A stretch of DNA of 64,000 bases from Nocardia albiluteola (lineage in GTDB: Bacteria > Actinomycetota > Actinomycetes > Mycobacteriales > Mycobacteriaceae). The notes beneath the pieces are model-generated. The model saw nothing but the letters and a program-made list of their open reading frames with translations, searched no databases and was not told the DNA's origin. The stretch lies in NCBI RefSeq assembly GCF_018860155.1, contig NZ_JAHKNI010000009.1, positions 310,001 to 374,000 of the forward strand, read 5' to 3'. The translations under genes and the position numbers were made by a program. This document shows, in pieces, positions 52,195-60,886 of this stretch. How positions within the stretch are numbered: the stretch's first letter is position 1; every line of letters begins with the position of its first letter.

Positions 52195-53463
52195 TTACGT
52201 GACCAGCAGTAGTCCGCCAACTGCCGCTGTTGTGGCGACCACGGCCAGCAGCAGCCCGGTGAGAACGAACCGAAGCGGCGGTACCCGCACTCCGTGGGTG
52301 CGGCAGAACTCCAGGCACAACAGGGTCGCGAGCGAGGCCCACGGCGTCACGACGGATCCGACGTTGGTCCCGAGCAGCAGCGCGAGCAGCTGGTTGTGGT
52401 TGGCCGCCGGAACGACGGCCTCGCCCGCGGTGTACGCGGGCAGATTGTTCGCGACATTGGACAGCCCGGCCCCGGCGCCCGCGGCCCGGAATGCGCCTGC
52501 CGCACCGGGATTCGTCCCGATCAGCCCGCGCATCAGATCCGAGAGCCCGAACCGGCTGAGCGTCGGCACCACCAGGAACAACCCGACCACGAAGACCAGC
52601 AGTTGCCAGGGGATCAGCGAGGGCCGCAGGGCGGACCGATCCAGGACCGCGAAGGCGAGCACCGCCAGGGCCGACGCCGCGAGCGCGGCCAGGCCGATCC
52701 GGTCGCCCACGAACGGGATCGCGACGATGAACAGGGTGCACGCCCCCGACGTCGCATACAGCAGAATGCGCCCGCGCCGGTCGGCGGGCCGGACGGGTTC
52801 GGGCGGCAGATACCGGTCCGCGTCGCGCCGCCCGCGCCGCCAGTAGAACACCCACAGGCACGCCATCGTCGCGGCGATCGACAGCAGCTGCGGCAGCCAC
52901 ATTCTGGCCGCGAAGCCGGTCGCATCGAGCGCCACCCGATCGGCCGCCAGCAGGTTGGTGAGATTCGAGACCGGTAGCAGCAGGCTCGCGGTGTTGGCCA
53001 GCCACAGGGTGGTCATGGCCAGCGGCAGCGGGGTGATGCGGGCCGGTCCGGCCAGCGCCAACATCACCGGGGTCAGCAGCACGGCGGTGGTATCCAGGTT
53101 CAGCAGCATCGTCGTCGCGGAGGCGAACAGCACGCACAGACCGAACAGGGCCGGATAGTAGCCGCGCCCGATGATGGCGAGGCGGTGGGCGATCACATCG
53201 AAGACCTGCGCCCGCCGGGCCAGCTGTGCCAGCACGATCACGCTGCCCAGGAACAACAGCAGCGGCCCGACGCGGCGCATGTTCGCCGCTGCCTGAGCCC
53301 GCGGCAGCCAACCCGTGGCCACACACAGCAATCCGGCCAGCAGCAGCGCCAACCGGACACGGTCGAGGACGCTCAGCCCGCGCAGCCTTCGCCACGCCCG
53401 TGCGCGTGCGCGTGCGACAGTCTCCGGTGGGGTACGGACATCGGAGTCGAGCTTCTCGGGCAC
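52195..53463 (-). CDS. ArsB/SLC13-type membrane permease
   Basis: A 422-residue protein (GTG 53463; an ATG at 53496 is an alternative). It has 10-12 membrane helices. Family features include N-L-D-T-T-A-V-L-L-T-P-V in the first half and N-V-A-N-N-L-P-A in the second, the pseudo-symmetric Asn/Thr motifs of ArsB/CitM/SLC13 transporters. The charged N-terminal 45 residues are extra. Substrate (arsenite, dicarboxylate or other) cannot be decided; no arsR or arsC gene is adjacent. Confidence 0.85.
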   Translation of the reverse strand: MPEKLDSDVRTPPETVARARARAWRRLRGLSVLDRVRLALLLAGLLCVATGWLPRAQAAANMRRVGPLLLFLGSVIVLAQLARRAQVFDVIAHRLAIIGRGYYPALFGLCVLFASATTMLLNLDTTAVLLTPVMLALAGPARITPLPLAMTTLWLANTASLLLPVSNLTNLLAADRVALDATGFAARMWLPQLLSIAATMACLWVFYWRRGRRDADRYLPPEPVRPADRRGRILLYATSGACTLFIVAIPFVGDRIGLAALAASALAVLAFAVLDRSALRPSLIPWQLLVFVVGLFLVVPTLSRFGLSDLMRGLIGTNPGAAGAFRAAGAGAGLSNVANNLPAYTAGEAVVPAANHNQLLALLLGTNVGSVVTPWASLATLLCLEFCRTHGVRVPPLRFVLTGLLLAVVATTAAVGGLLLVT

Positions 53464-53781
53464 CCGGCCATCTTCGCATCGAGCCCCGTCGACCATCACG
53501 TCACGGCTGGCGGCGAAACCTCGGCGATCCGTGCGCCCGGCACCTGTGCGGCCGGCGCGGACGCCTGGTCGCGGATCAACGCCGCAACCCCGCCGAACTG
53601 CCCGATCGCGGTCTCGACGTGGACGCGCGGGCACTCGCCCAGCCAGGCCGATGCCGCAGCGACAAACTTGATCGCCTGGCGCGGTGCTCGTCCGCTCGAT
53701 GCCGATGCCGTCCGCGGCCTGGGTGAGCAGCATGTCGGGGGCCGGCTCCCGAAGCGGCCGGCGGCCCGCACGCCGATGTAC
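53464..53781. other. Gap between permease and serpin genes, possibly degenerate coding sequence
   Basis: 318 bases with no intact gene. On the minus strand one frame reads smoothly over about 53500-53700 (for example A-I-K-F-V-A-A-A-S-A-W-L-G-E) and another frame carries a plausible segment just upstream (L-L-T-Q-A-A-D-G-I-G). This would fit a small frameshifted gene. The evidence is weak. Confidence 0.3.
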
Positions 53782-54942
53782 TCAGGCGACCGGCTCGGCG
53801 ACCCAGCCCGCGACGACGACCAGACCGGTGGGCCGGTGCACGGCCAGAAAACCGAAAGGGCGGTCGAAGGTGACCGCGAGCTCCACGGTGTCGTGCGGGC
53901 GCCGCACGGCGGCGGCGAGGACCATGCCGACCGCCGTGACCGCGGCGGCCTCGAAACCCTCCCTGGTGAATCGGGCCCGGGCATGCTGAGCGGCCTGGTC
54001 GACGCGCAGGGGAGTGGCGGACATCGCCGGGAAGTGGCCGCTGCGCGGGTCGGTGGCGGTCCGCAGTCCGAACAGGTCCGGGTCGTCGAGCAGACTGTGC
54101 GACGAGCGAATCTCGAAGGGCGGCAGCCGGATGTGCAGGTCGTCGGAAATGGCCCGAGAGTGCCGCAGCGACACTCCGGGGGCCGCTGCGGGGTCGGAAT
54201 CCGCAGTGCGAACCGCGAGTGCGGGGCGCGCCTCGATCGAGCCGTCCAGGGCGCCGAGGCCGGCCGCGAGCGTCTGCGCGGGCGAGCCGTCGCCGAGCAG
54301 CAGATGCACATCGAGATCGCCGATGCCGCGCACCGCAACGCGGGTCACCGGATCCGGCGCGAGCAGCACCGAGGCGTCGGCGAGATCTTCCGAGTATCGC
54401 GCCAAACCCGGCCCGCGATGTCCCGCCCACGGGCCCGACACGGGTTCGAGCACGTCGTCGTCGAACGGCGTGTGCCACGCGGTCTTGGCGACGATGGCCG
54501 TTGCCAGCACCAGCAGGGTGTCCTCGTCGATGGTGATCGGGAATCGCTCGATCAGGCCGCCGGTGTGCCGGTCGGCCCAGGCATCCAGCGCGGCCTGTCC
54601 CGTCAGCCGCCCGACGGTGCCCTCGGGTAGCGAGCGGACCCAGTCCTCGCGCAGGTCGATCTCGTCGGAGACCCACGCACCGAGGGCGGCCGAGATCGAC
54701 TGCGCCCCGGCGAGTTCGGCGAGCAGCGCCAGCGCGGCCGGACGGGAGTGCGCGGCGTCGGTCCCGGCCGCGGCGGCGAGCTCGGAGCGCGCGGGCTCGT
54801 TCGCCGCGTCAGCCAGGATGCCCAGCAGCGGCCACACGCCGCAGCCGGACAGCACGAAATCGCCGGAGGCGGCGAGCCGGCGACACCAGCGGCCCGTCAG
54901 GTCGTTGGCCGCGGCGACATGCGAGAGAAGGCTCGGCTGCAC
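53782..54942 (-). CDS. Serpin-family protein
   Basis: A 386-residue protein from GTG 54942. The C-terminal signature F-D-R-P-F-G-F-L-A-V-H, followed by T-G-L-V-V-V-A-G-W-V and E-P, is the serpin breach/strand pattern. The reactive-loop hinge reads R-E-G-F-E-A-A-A-V-T-A-V. Inhibitory serpins usually have a small residue (Thr/Ser) after the Gly at P14, but Phe is present here. No signal peptide is visible, so it is probably cytoplasmic. Target protease, if any, unknown. Confidence 0.85.
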   Translation of the reverse strand: MQPSLLSHVAAANDLTGRWCRRLAASGDFVLSGCGVWPLLGILADAANEPARSELAAAAGTDAAHSRPAALALLAELAGAQSISAALGAWVSDEIDLREDWVRSLPEGTVGRLTGQAALDAWADRHTGGLIERFPITIDEDTLLVLATAIVAKTAWHTPFDDDVLEPVSGPWAGHRGPGLARYSEDLADASVLLAPDPVTRVAVRGIGDLDVHLLLGDGSPAQTLAAGLGALDGSIEARPALAVRTADSDPAAAPGVSLRHSRAISDDLHIRLPPFEIRSSHSLLDDPDLFGLRTATDPRSGHFPAMSATPLRVDQAAQHARARFTREGFEAAAVTAVGMVLAAAVRRPHDTVELAVTFDRPFGFLAVHRPTGLVVVAGWVAEPVA

Positions 54943-55294
54943 AGCGTTCAGCCTAATGATCGGCCGCGGCCGGGGCCGGGGTCGTGGGAGATGGTGGCCC
55001 CGGAACCCCCGCCGACGGGTGTACTGGGACGGCGGGGGCGTGCCGCGGCCGCATCGGGCGGGTCCGCGGTACCGGGGTCGCGGACCATCCTGATACCTCG
55101 AGCGCACTCGAGGTCAAATCGGGCATTCGCCGAGGACGCGGCCGGGGCCGGTGCGCATCGTCGCGATATCGTGAGCGGCGCACTCTTCGCTCGATTTCCA
55201 GGAGGCTTGCAGATATCGGTACACCCGCGACGCGGTTGCACGAACTGCAGGACCGGGCCTGCAACCCCGCAGCAGGCGTGGACTGTTCGATGAG
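54943..55294. other. Intergenic region between alcohol dehydrogenase and serpin genes
   Basis: 352 bases, GC-rich, with no supported gene on either strand and no clear repeat. It should contain the serpin promoter. Confidence 0.4.
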
Positions 55295-56317
55295 TCAGCG
55301 GGTGGTGAGCACCATTCGGAAGCGGGCCGCGCCGGACAGCATCTTGTCGAACGCCTGGGTGACCTCGGCCAGCGGCATGACCTCGGTCATGGGGCGGATG
55401 TTGTGCAGGGCACTGAACGCCATCGTGTCTTGAACGTCCTGCGCCGTGCCGGAGGGGTGTCCACGGACGACCTTGCCGGCCATGAGCAGTCCGGTGGGGT
55501 CGATCCGCAGCGGTTCGGTGTCCAGGCCGATCACGGTGAGTTCGCCGCGGGGTGAGAGCCCGTCCACGGTTGCGGCGACGGCGGCGGAGTTCGCGGCGGT
55601 CGCAATGACGACCTTGGCGCCGCCGAGGGACTGCAGGGCGTCGGCAACGGAGGTATCCGCGGTACTGTCCACATAGTGGTGCGCGCCGAGCTGCTTGGCG
55701 AAGTCGGCTTTGCCGGCCCCGCGGGCAATCGCCACGGTCTCGAAGCCCATAGCGACCGCGTACTGAACTCCCAGATGGCCGAGCCCGCCGATTCCGAGCA
55801 CGGCGACCAGGTCACCGGGGCGCGCGGAGCTGCGGCGCAGCCCGTTGAACATGGTGACACCCGCGCAGCCCAGAGGTGCCGCGTCGGTGGCCGACAGTGC
55901 ATCGGGGATCCGGGCCAGAGCGTCTGCCGGTGCGATTACGGTCTCGGCGTAGCCCCCGTCGTACGCCCATCCGGGGACCTGGAGATTTACGCAAACGATG
56001 AAGTCACCCTGCCGACAGGGCGTGCAGTGGCCACAGCTACCGCCGAACCATCCCACGGCAACCCGGTCGCCCACCTGCCAGGCAGTGTCCGTTCCCTCGC
56101 CGAGCTCCTCGACGCGGCCCGCGATCTCGTGTCCGGGGACCACGGGGAACCGGAGTCCCGGCAGACCGCCGCTGGTGAAGTAGGCGTCGCTGTGGCAGAT
56201 CCCGCAGGCCTCCACGGCGATGCGGACATGGCCGGGACCCGGCCTGGACATCTCGCGCTGGACAAGCTGAAAGGGGCTGTTGGCGGCGGGCACCTGCGCG
56301 ACCTGGTATGTGCTCAT
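55295..56317 (-). CDS. Zinc-dependent alcohol dehydrogenase
   Basis: A 340-residue protein from ATG 56317 with AGGAGG upstream. The catalytic zinc ligands are in C-G-I-C-H-S-D and G-H-E-I-A-G. The structural zinc Cys cluster is C-G-H-C-T-P-C-R-Q-G-D-F-I-V-C. The NAD domain has L-G-I-G-G-L-G-H-L-G-V-Q. It oxidises alcohols or reduces aldehydes; the subgroup is close to bacterial AdhA/AdhT-type enzymes. It stands alone. Confidence 0.93.
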   Translation of the reverse strand: MSTYQVAQVPAANSPFQLVQREMSRPGPGHVRIAVEACGICHSDAYFTSGGLPGLRFPVVPGHEIAGRVEELGEGTDTAWQVGDRVAVGWFGGSCGHCTPCRQGDFIVCVNLQVPGWAYDGGYAETVIAPADALARIPDALSATDAAPLGCAGVTMFNGLRRSSARPGDLVAVLGIGGLGHLGVQYAVAMGFETVAIARGAGKADFAKQLGAHHYVDSTADTSVADALQSLGGAKVVIATAANSAAVAATVDGLSPRGELTVIGLDTEPLRIDPTGLLMAGKVVRGHPSGTAQDVQDTMAFSALHNIRPMTEVMPLAEVTQAFDKMLSGAARFRMVLTTR

Positions 56318-56720
56318 TCGAATGCCTCCTGTTTCTGATCCAACGGCTTTCCCGAGATTCAGTAGAGGTTTCGCAAGCTTCTGGGAATCGATCTCCGATT
56401 CGACAATGACGATACCGAACTGAGCCCCCTGTTTCCCTTCGGGTGACGCCTCGCAGGCGTGAAAATGGGGTCGGGTCGCCTGCCGACGCCGACGTTTCCG
56501 TTGGTATGTCAGCCTGGCACCGAGCCTGGTGCCGGGGTCCGACCTGGAAGGGGCACGCATTGTTGCTTCGAGCACGCCGGTCGGAATTTCGATGCCGCGA
56601 TGGTGTACGACCATCTACCGATCATCGATATTTTTCGCCTGGTCGACGAGGACCCTGCTCGGGGTGATGGATATGCGCGGCGCCGCGATCACGACCGACC
56701 GGGCCCTTGTTCGTGTCGCG
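56318..56720. other. Intergenic region upstream of alcohol dehydrogenase
   Basis: 403 bases. The segment 56330-56420 is relatively A/T-rich and probably holds the adh promoter. No supported gene or structured repeat was seen. Confidence 0.4.
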
Positions 56721-58409
56721 CTAGTTCTCGATCGAACGGTCGGGGCGTTCCTCGGTGGCTGCGGCGGTCCCGTTCGATCCAGGCACGGCGGCGGTATTGC
56801 CGTTCGATCCGGCCGCGGCGTTGCCGCCCGGTAGTACTCGGAAACCGTTGTGCCAGTTGGAGACCGCCGCCTGCGCGGGGTTCCGGAGGGGCGGGCGAGC
56901 CGGGATCTCCTGGGTTTCGGGGGATTCGGCGTCCAGATCGCCGAGGATGCGGCTGATCGTGCGGGTGCTGGTACCCAGTTCGGCGGCGATATCGGTGATG
57001 GAGATGTTCGCCGCGCGCATGTCCCGGACCCGGTCCCGGACGGCCGGGTCCCGTCGGTATTGCCGTGGAGGGCCGGATTGCGTTGCGGTGGAATCGCCGG
57101 AGGGGGTTTCGGTGGCATCCTGCTCCGAGAGGCGCGCCGGGGTCGGTTCCGGTGATGTGGGGTGGTCCGGGGGCGTCGTTGGTGCCGAGTCGGGCGTTGC
57201 CGAGGTCTCGTGCGTCGCCATCGACGGCCCCGGGGTCGCCGAAGAGGCGGCTGATGCGGCGGTCGTGGCCGGGGCGGGGGACGCCGCTTCGGGCACCGAG
57301 GACGTTGCCTCGTGCGCTGCCGAGGCTTGGGCGGTGAGTATCGGGAGCGGCATCGTCGCCGGTAGCGACGCGGGTGCCATCGGCGCCATCGCCTGCAATT
57401 CCGGTGACTCCCAGGACTGTTCGGACCGGTCCGCTGTGATCGCCGCACTGTTGAGCGTCGCCTGCGCAGCATGCGCACCGCTGGGCGTCGCGTACGCCGG
57501 ATGCGCGTCCGGTGCGGACGCCGTCGCCCGAGTCGCCGCGGGCGCCTGGGACGGCGGCCCCTGCAGCTCCTCGTCCGAGGTCCACGGGTTGGGCAGCTCC
57601 AGCTCGAGCAGGGCCCCGGTGCTCGACAGGACGCGCAGGTTGTCCATCAGGACCGCGCGGGGCGTGCGGCTGTTGTCGACCAGCCCGCCGTCTTCGACCG
57701 CGCGGCGCATCGTCTTCTGCAGGCGGCGCCGGGCCCGATTGACCCGCCGCACGCCGGCGCCGGTGTCCCGCAGGGTGCGGGCGCGGTCGGCGGCGAGGGC
57801 GACGTCGATGAGGCGGCGCTGCTGCGCGGCCTCCCCTGCGGTGCGGTCCGTGGGATCGGCGAACCCGAGCCGAATGAGCATGCGTTCCGGGGTGATTCGC
57901 CAGTTGATGCCGCCCATGCCGCTGCGGCGGCGCTCGAGGGCCATGCTGCGTTCCCAGCCCCACGCCGCGACCAGCGGCGCTGACAGACGGATGAGCACCG
58001 TGCCCAAATTGTCGGCATCGGTCGCGGCCAACACGGCCGAGAGGCACGTCAGGACCCACATCGCGACGCCGTCGATGCCCGCGCTGCCGCTGACCTGCTG
58101 GGCGCTGCGGGCCCGCAGCGCCGAAGTGAGCACCATGATCTCGAGGAACGCGAAGAACATGATGCGCAGCGACAACGTCAGATGCAGCGACTTGTCGAAG
58201 AACACCCACATGCCCTGGGCGCTGACCCCGGTGGCGATCGCGGCGGCCACCAGCGTGCCCGCCTGCTCCCCGGTGACCCCGCGGCGCCGCGCGGACCGCA
58301 CCACCCAGACCACGCCGCACACCACCACCAGCGCCCCCAGGGCGGCCAGGACCGTCGTCGCGAGATGTGCCTGCAGGGTCGCCGCGAACCGATCGATGCC
58401 GTTGCCCAC
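56721..58409 (-). CDS. Membrane protein with C-terminal helix-turn-helix domain
   Basis: A 562-residue protein from GTG 58409 with GGAAGGA about ten bases upstream. Four membrane helices lie in the first 130 residues, reminiscent of spread/transfer (Spd-like) membrane proteins of actinomycete plasmids. A charged region follows, with G-M-G-G-I-N-W-R-I-T, then a disordered Ala/Pro/Ser/Thr segment of about 200 residues. A helix-turn-helix (about 455-490) has V-R-D-R-V-R-D-M-R-A-A-N-I-S-I-T-D-I and R-T-I-S-R-I. The arrangement suggests a membrane-tethered DNA-binding protein. No family was recognised. Confidence 0.7.
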   Translation of the reverse strand: MGNGIDRFAATLQAHLATTVLAALGALVVVCGVVWVVRSARRRGVTGEQAGTLVAAAIATGVSAQGMWVFFDKSLHLTLSLRIMFFAFLEIMVLTSALRARSAQQVSGSAGIDGVAMWVLTCLSAVLAATDADNLGTVLIRLSAPLVAAWGWERSMALERRRSGMGGINWRITPERMLIRLGFADPTDRTAGEAAQQRRLIDVALAADRARTLRDTGAGVRRVNRARRRLQKTMRRAVEDGGLVDNSRTPRAVLMDNLRVLSSTGALLELELPNPWTSDEELQGPPSQAPAATRATASAPDAHPAYATPSGAHAAQATLNSAAITADRSEQSWESPELQAMAPMAPASLPATMPLPILTAQASAAHEATSSVPEAASPAPATTAASAASSATPGPSMATHETSATPDSAPTTPPDHPTSPEPTPARLSEQDATETPSGDSTATQSGPPRQYRRDPAVRDRVRDMRAANISITDIAAELGTSTRTISRILGDLDAESPETQEIPARPPLRNPAQAAVSNWHNGFRVLPGGNAAAGSNGNTAAVPGSNGTAAATEERPDRSIEN

Positions 58410-58558
58410 CTCGCGAGATCCTTCCTGCCGCAATCGCCGGACCGGGTGATGGTCTCGCGTTCTCGCGCACCTCGCATCCCGAACCGACGCAAGGGCAGTG
58501 AGTTTACCGGGCTTCGGCGATGCCGCTGAGGGGGATTCGAGGCGCGGGGTTTGTTTGC

Positions 58559-58855
58559 CTATGTCCAGCAGGGTGAATCGGGCGAGGGAGGTGCGGTGGG
58601 CGCCCACGAGGAGCGGTCGGCGTCGCGATGCCAGTCGGGTACCGTGCCGCCGAAATAGATGACCAGCGCCCAGAAGTATCCGTCCTCGTGCAGGATGATC
58701 TCGGTCTCGGAGGACAGGTCGTGCCCCCGCCATTTCCGGTTGATCCGGGCGACCGCCTCAGCCTCGGAAATACCGAAGAGCGCGACCATCTCGTCGCGAA
58801 TGTCGTTCAGCAGTCGGACGACATCCGAGGAGGTCAGCATGATGTACGTGCTCAC
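58559..58855 (-). CDS. Small conserved hypothetical protein
   Basis: A 98-residue protein from GTG 58855 (M-L at 58840 is another start). It contains L-L-N-D-I-R-D-E-M-V-A-L-F-G-I-S-E-A-E-A and I-L-H-E-D-G-Y-F-W-A, a pattern I have seen in actinomycete hypothetical proteins near abortive or regulatory loci. No membrane helix or catalytic motif. Function unknown. Confidence 0.65.
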   Translation of the reverse strand: MSTYIMLTSSDVVRLLNDIRDEMVALFGISEAEAVARINRKWRGHDLSSETEIILHEDGYFWALVIYFGGTVPDWHRDADRSSWAPTAPPSPDSPCWT

Positions 58856-59001
58856 GGTTCCGGTACCTCGAATGCTGTCCGGCTACGGGCACGAATGCTC
58901 GGGATGGGGTGCGCGACTCAATTGTGCCACTACGCGCAATTGCGCCAGGTTGGACGAATTCGCGAGTGGGAGTGGATAACTCGCGCGCGATCGGGGGAGC
59001 T

Positions 59002-59721
59002 TCAATTCTCTCGCAGGATCGCTGCGAAGCGCTCGTCGGCGAGATCGAGTTGCTCGAGGATGTGCTGCTTGACGTGGGGTGCGAGGGGGGTGTCGGCGCG
59101 GGTGACGAGGTCGCGGTAGACGGCGGTGAGCGGGCGGTATTTGATGGCGAGGCGCTGCATGGCGGGGGCGGTGGCGTACAGGATGCCGACGCCGTTGTCG
59201 GTGAAGTCGGATAACTTCACCACCCGCGCCCAGGGATCGCGGTCCAGGCTCGAGGCGATGTGGGTGCGATACTGCGCGTTCCAGTCGACACCCGGTTCGC
59301 GAGGTGGGTTGGTGACGGTGGCGACGATATCGGCGACCCGCTCGCCGAAACGCTCGCGCAGCGTGGCGAGGGCCGCCTCGGACTGGGTACCGGCGCCGTT
59401 CACGGCGGTGGCGAGTTCGGCCGTGTGATCCTCCACTGCGTCGTGCAGCAGACCGGCGACCACCAGGTCGGTCTCGTGGACCTCGTAGTGGCTCACAATG
59501 CGGATCGCCACGCGCAGCAGGTGATTCAGGTACGGCTCGCGGCCGTACCGGTCGTCGCGGTGCAGGTCGGCGGCGAGGGCGAGCGCCTCGTTCACCCGCT
59601 CGGGCGCGGCCAGCTTCGCCGACTCCAGTTCGAGCCGCCGGCGCAACCCCTCCTCGCCGTGCACATCGCTGATCGTGTGCAGCGGCATCACCGCCAGAAT
59701 TCCCGCCCCTGTCGTATTCAT
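59002..59721 (-). CDS. HD-domain phosphohydrolase
   Basis: A 239-residue protein. HD metal-binding residues appear as Y-L-N-H-L-L-R-V-A and G-L-L-H-D-A-V-E-D-H, with the last Asp probably in K-L-S-D-F-T-D-N. The arrangement resembles the hydrolase half of RelA/SpoT, as in small alarmone hydrolases or MESH1-like enzymes, without the synthetase domain. The substrate (ppGpp or a nucleotide) is inference. It lies just downstream, in the same direction, of the AlkB-type gene. Confidence 0.85.
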   Translation of the reverse strand: MNTTGAGILAVMPLHTISDVHGEEGLRRRLELESAKLAAPERVNEALALAADLHRDDRYGREPYLNHLLRVAIRIVSHYEVHETDLVVAGLLHDAVEDHTAELATAVNGAGTQSEAALATLRERFGERVADIVATVTNPPREPGVDWNAQYRTHIASSLDRDPWARVVKLSDFTDNGVGILYATAPAMQRLAIKYRPLTAVYRDLVTRADTPLAPHVKQHILEQLDLADERFAAILREN

Positions 59722-59872
59722 GACCTCAATCTAGTGGGACGGTCCGACAGGATGCCTAAACGGATTCTTAAATCTCGGCTGCACGCGTCGGTCTTGCGCC
59801 TGCCCGCGTGGTAGGCAGTCGCAGTCGTCGGTTGGTTTCAAGCGCTTGTGCCGTCCGGGGGCGGGTTTGCCG

Positions 59873-60499
59873 TTATCGCACCCCGCGCGGGCGGAACTGG
59901 ATGCTGATCCGGGGCCCGACCGGGCGGCGCGTCTTGGGTATCGCATGCTCCCACGTTCGCTGGCACGAGCCGCCCATGACGATCAGGTCGCCGTGGCCCA
60001 GCTGATACCGCAGGCTCTCCCCGCCGCCGCGGGGGCGCAGCAGCAGTGCGCGCGGCGCGCCGACCGAGATGATCGCGACCATGGTGTCGTCGGTGGCGCC
60101 GCGGCCGATGGTGTCGCCGTGCCAGGCGACGCTGTCGGCCCCGTCGCGGTAGAAGCACAGGCCCGCGGTGCGAAACGGCTCGTTCAGCTCGCGGAAGTAG
60201 TACTCGCTCAATGCGTTTCGCGCCTGGTCGAGCACCGGATCGGGCATCCGCTCGCCCTCCTCATAGAACCGCAGCAGCCGCGGCACGTCGACCATCCGGT
60301 CGTACATCTGGCGCCGGTCCGCCCGCCACGGCACGCCGTCGACGAGCCGATCGAACAGCTGATCGGCGCCCCGCAGCCAGCCCGGCAGCACATCCACCCA
60401 CGCGCCCGCGGTGAGCTTCGTCCGGCGCACCCCATTGAGCGGGCCGACCGCGATGTCCTCGAACCCGTCCAGCAACGAACCCTGCAGCGGTGTCGGCAT
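59873..60499 (-). CDS. alkB: AlkB-type 2-oxoglutarate/Fe(II) dioxygenase (DNA/RNA demethylase)
   Basis: A 208-residue protein from ATG 60499. The iron ligands are visible: H127 and D129 in W-H-G-D, and H185 in E-H-A-I. The 2-oxoglutarate-binding Arg follows in R-I-S-I-Q-F-R. C-F-Y-R-D-G-A-D-S-V-A-W-H and L-G-H-G-D-L-I-V-M-G-G are typical of AlkB/ALKBH proteins. It removes alkyl groups from N1-A or N3-C. Its promoter has a LexA box overlapping the -35, so it probably belongs to the SOS regulon. Confidence 0.93.
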   Translation of the reverse strand: MPTPLQGSLLDGFEDIAVGPLNGVRRTKLTAGAWVDVLPGWLRGADQLFDRLVDGVPWRADRRQMYDRMVDVPRLLRFYEEGERMPDPVLDQARNALSEYYFRELNEPFRTAGLCFYRDGADSVAWHGDTIGRGATDDTMVAIISVGAPRALLLRPRGGGESLRYQLGHGDLIVMGGSCQRTWEHAIPKTRRPVGPRISIQFRPRGVR

Positions 60500-60506
60500 G
60501 CGCTCG

Positions 60507-60535
60507 AATCTACGTGCGATCGAACATATGTTCAA
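60507..60535 (-). promoter_or_regulatory. SOS-type promoter of alkB with LexA box
   Basis: Read on the minus strand: TTGAACATATGTTCGA (60535-60520) is a LexA box with one mismatch to TCGAAC-N4-GTTCGA. Its first half-site TTGAAC (60535-60530) doubles as the -35. After a 17-base spacer comes the -10 TAGATT (60512-60507), then seven bases and the ATG at 60499. The transcript would be leaderless and the repressor would sit on the -35. Confidence 0.8.
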
Positions 60536-60886
60536 GCTCTTCGAATTCTAGCGAGAAGATGCGGTGGTCGAGCGGTATCAACTCAAGTTGACAAGCACTA
60601 TCTCGGTTCTCCAGAACGTCACCCAAAACGTCACAGCAGCGCAGGGCAGGGTGCAAGACACCGAGCGCCCATAGCCCGTCAACGGTGGCCGGGCCATCGC
60701 GCACTACATACAACGCAGGACAGGTCGCTACCGTCGACGGGCCAGCCGAACACGCGCAATTCGGCATGTGTGTGCGTTCGCTGGTGAGTCGACCTGAGCG
60801 CAGGCCTTAGCCGGGCATCGGCGCGCGCCAGCGGCGTGAGCGGATGCCGCGGGTTCTGTGAGTCTCGCGTGGTATCCAGGCATCGC
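60536..60886. other. Intergenic region upstream of alkB with a palindrome
   Basis: 351 bases without a supported gene. It contains the inverted repeat TCAACT-CA-AGTTGA (60578-60591) and a nearby pair of AACGTCAC motifs, which could be operator sites. No tRNA could be folded convincingly. Confidence 0.4.

Noticed and set aside
60560..60640. tRNA-like sequence upstream of alkB (GGTCGAGCGGTAT and GGTTCTCC segments)
   Set aside because: No acceptor stem pairs with the ends, and the T-arm does not match the GGTTCxAxxC pattern; it was kept as intergenic.
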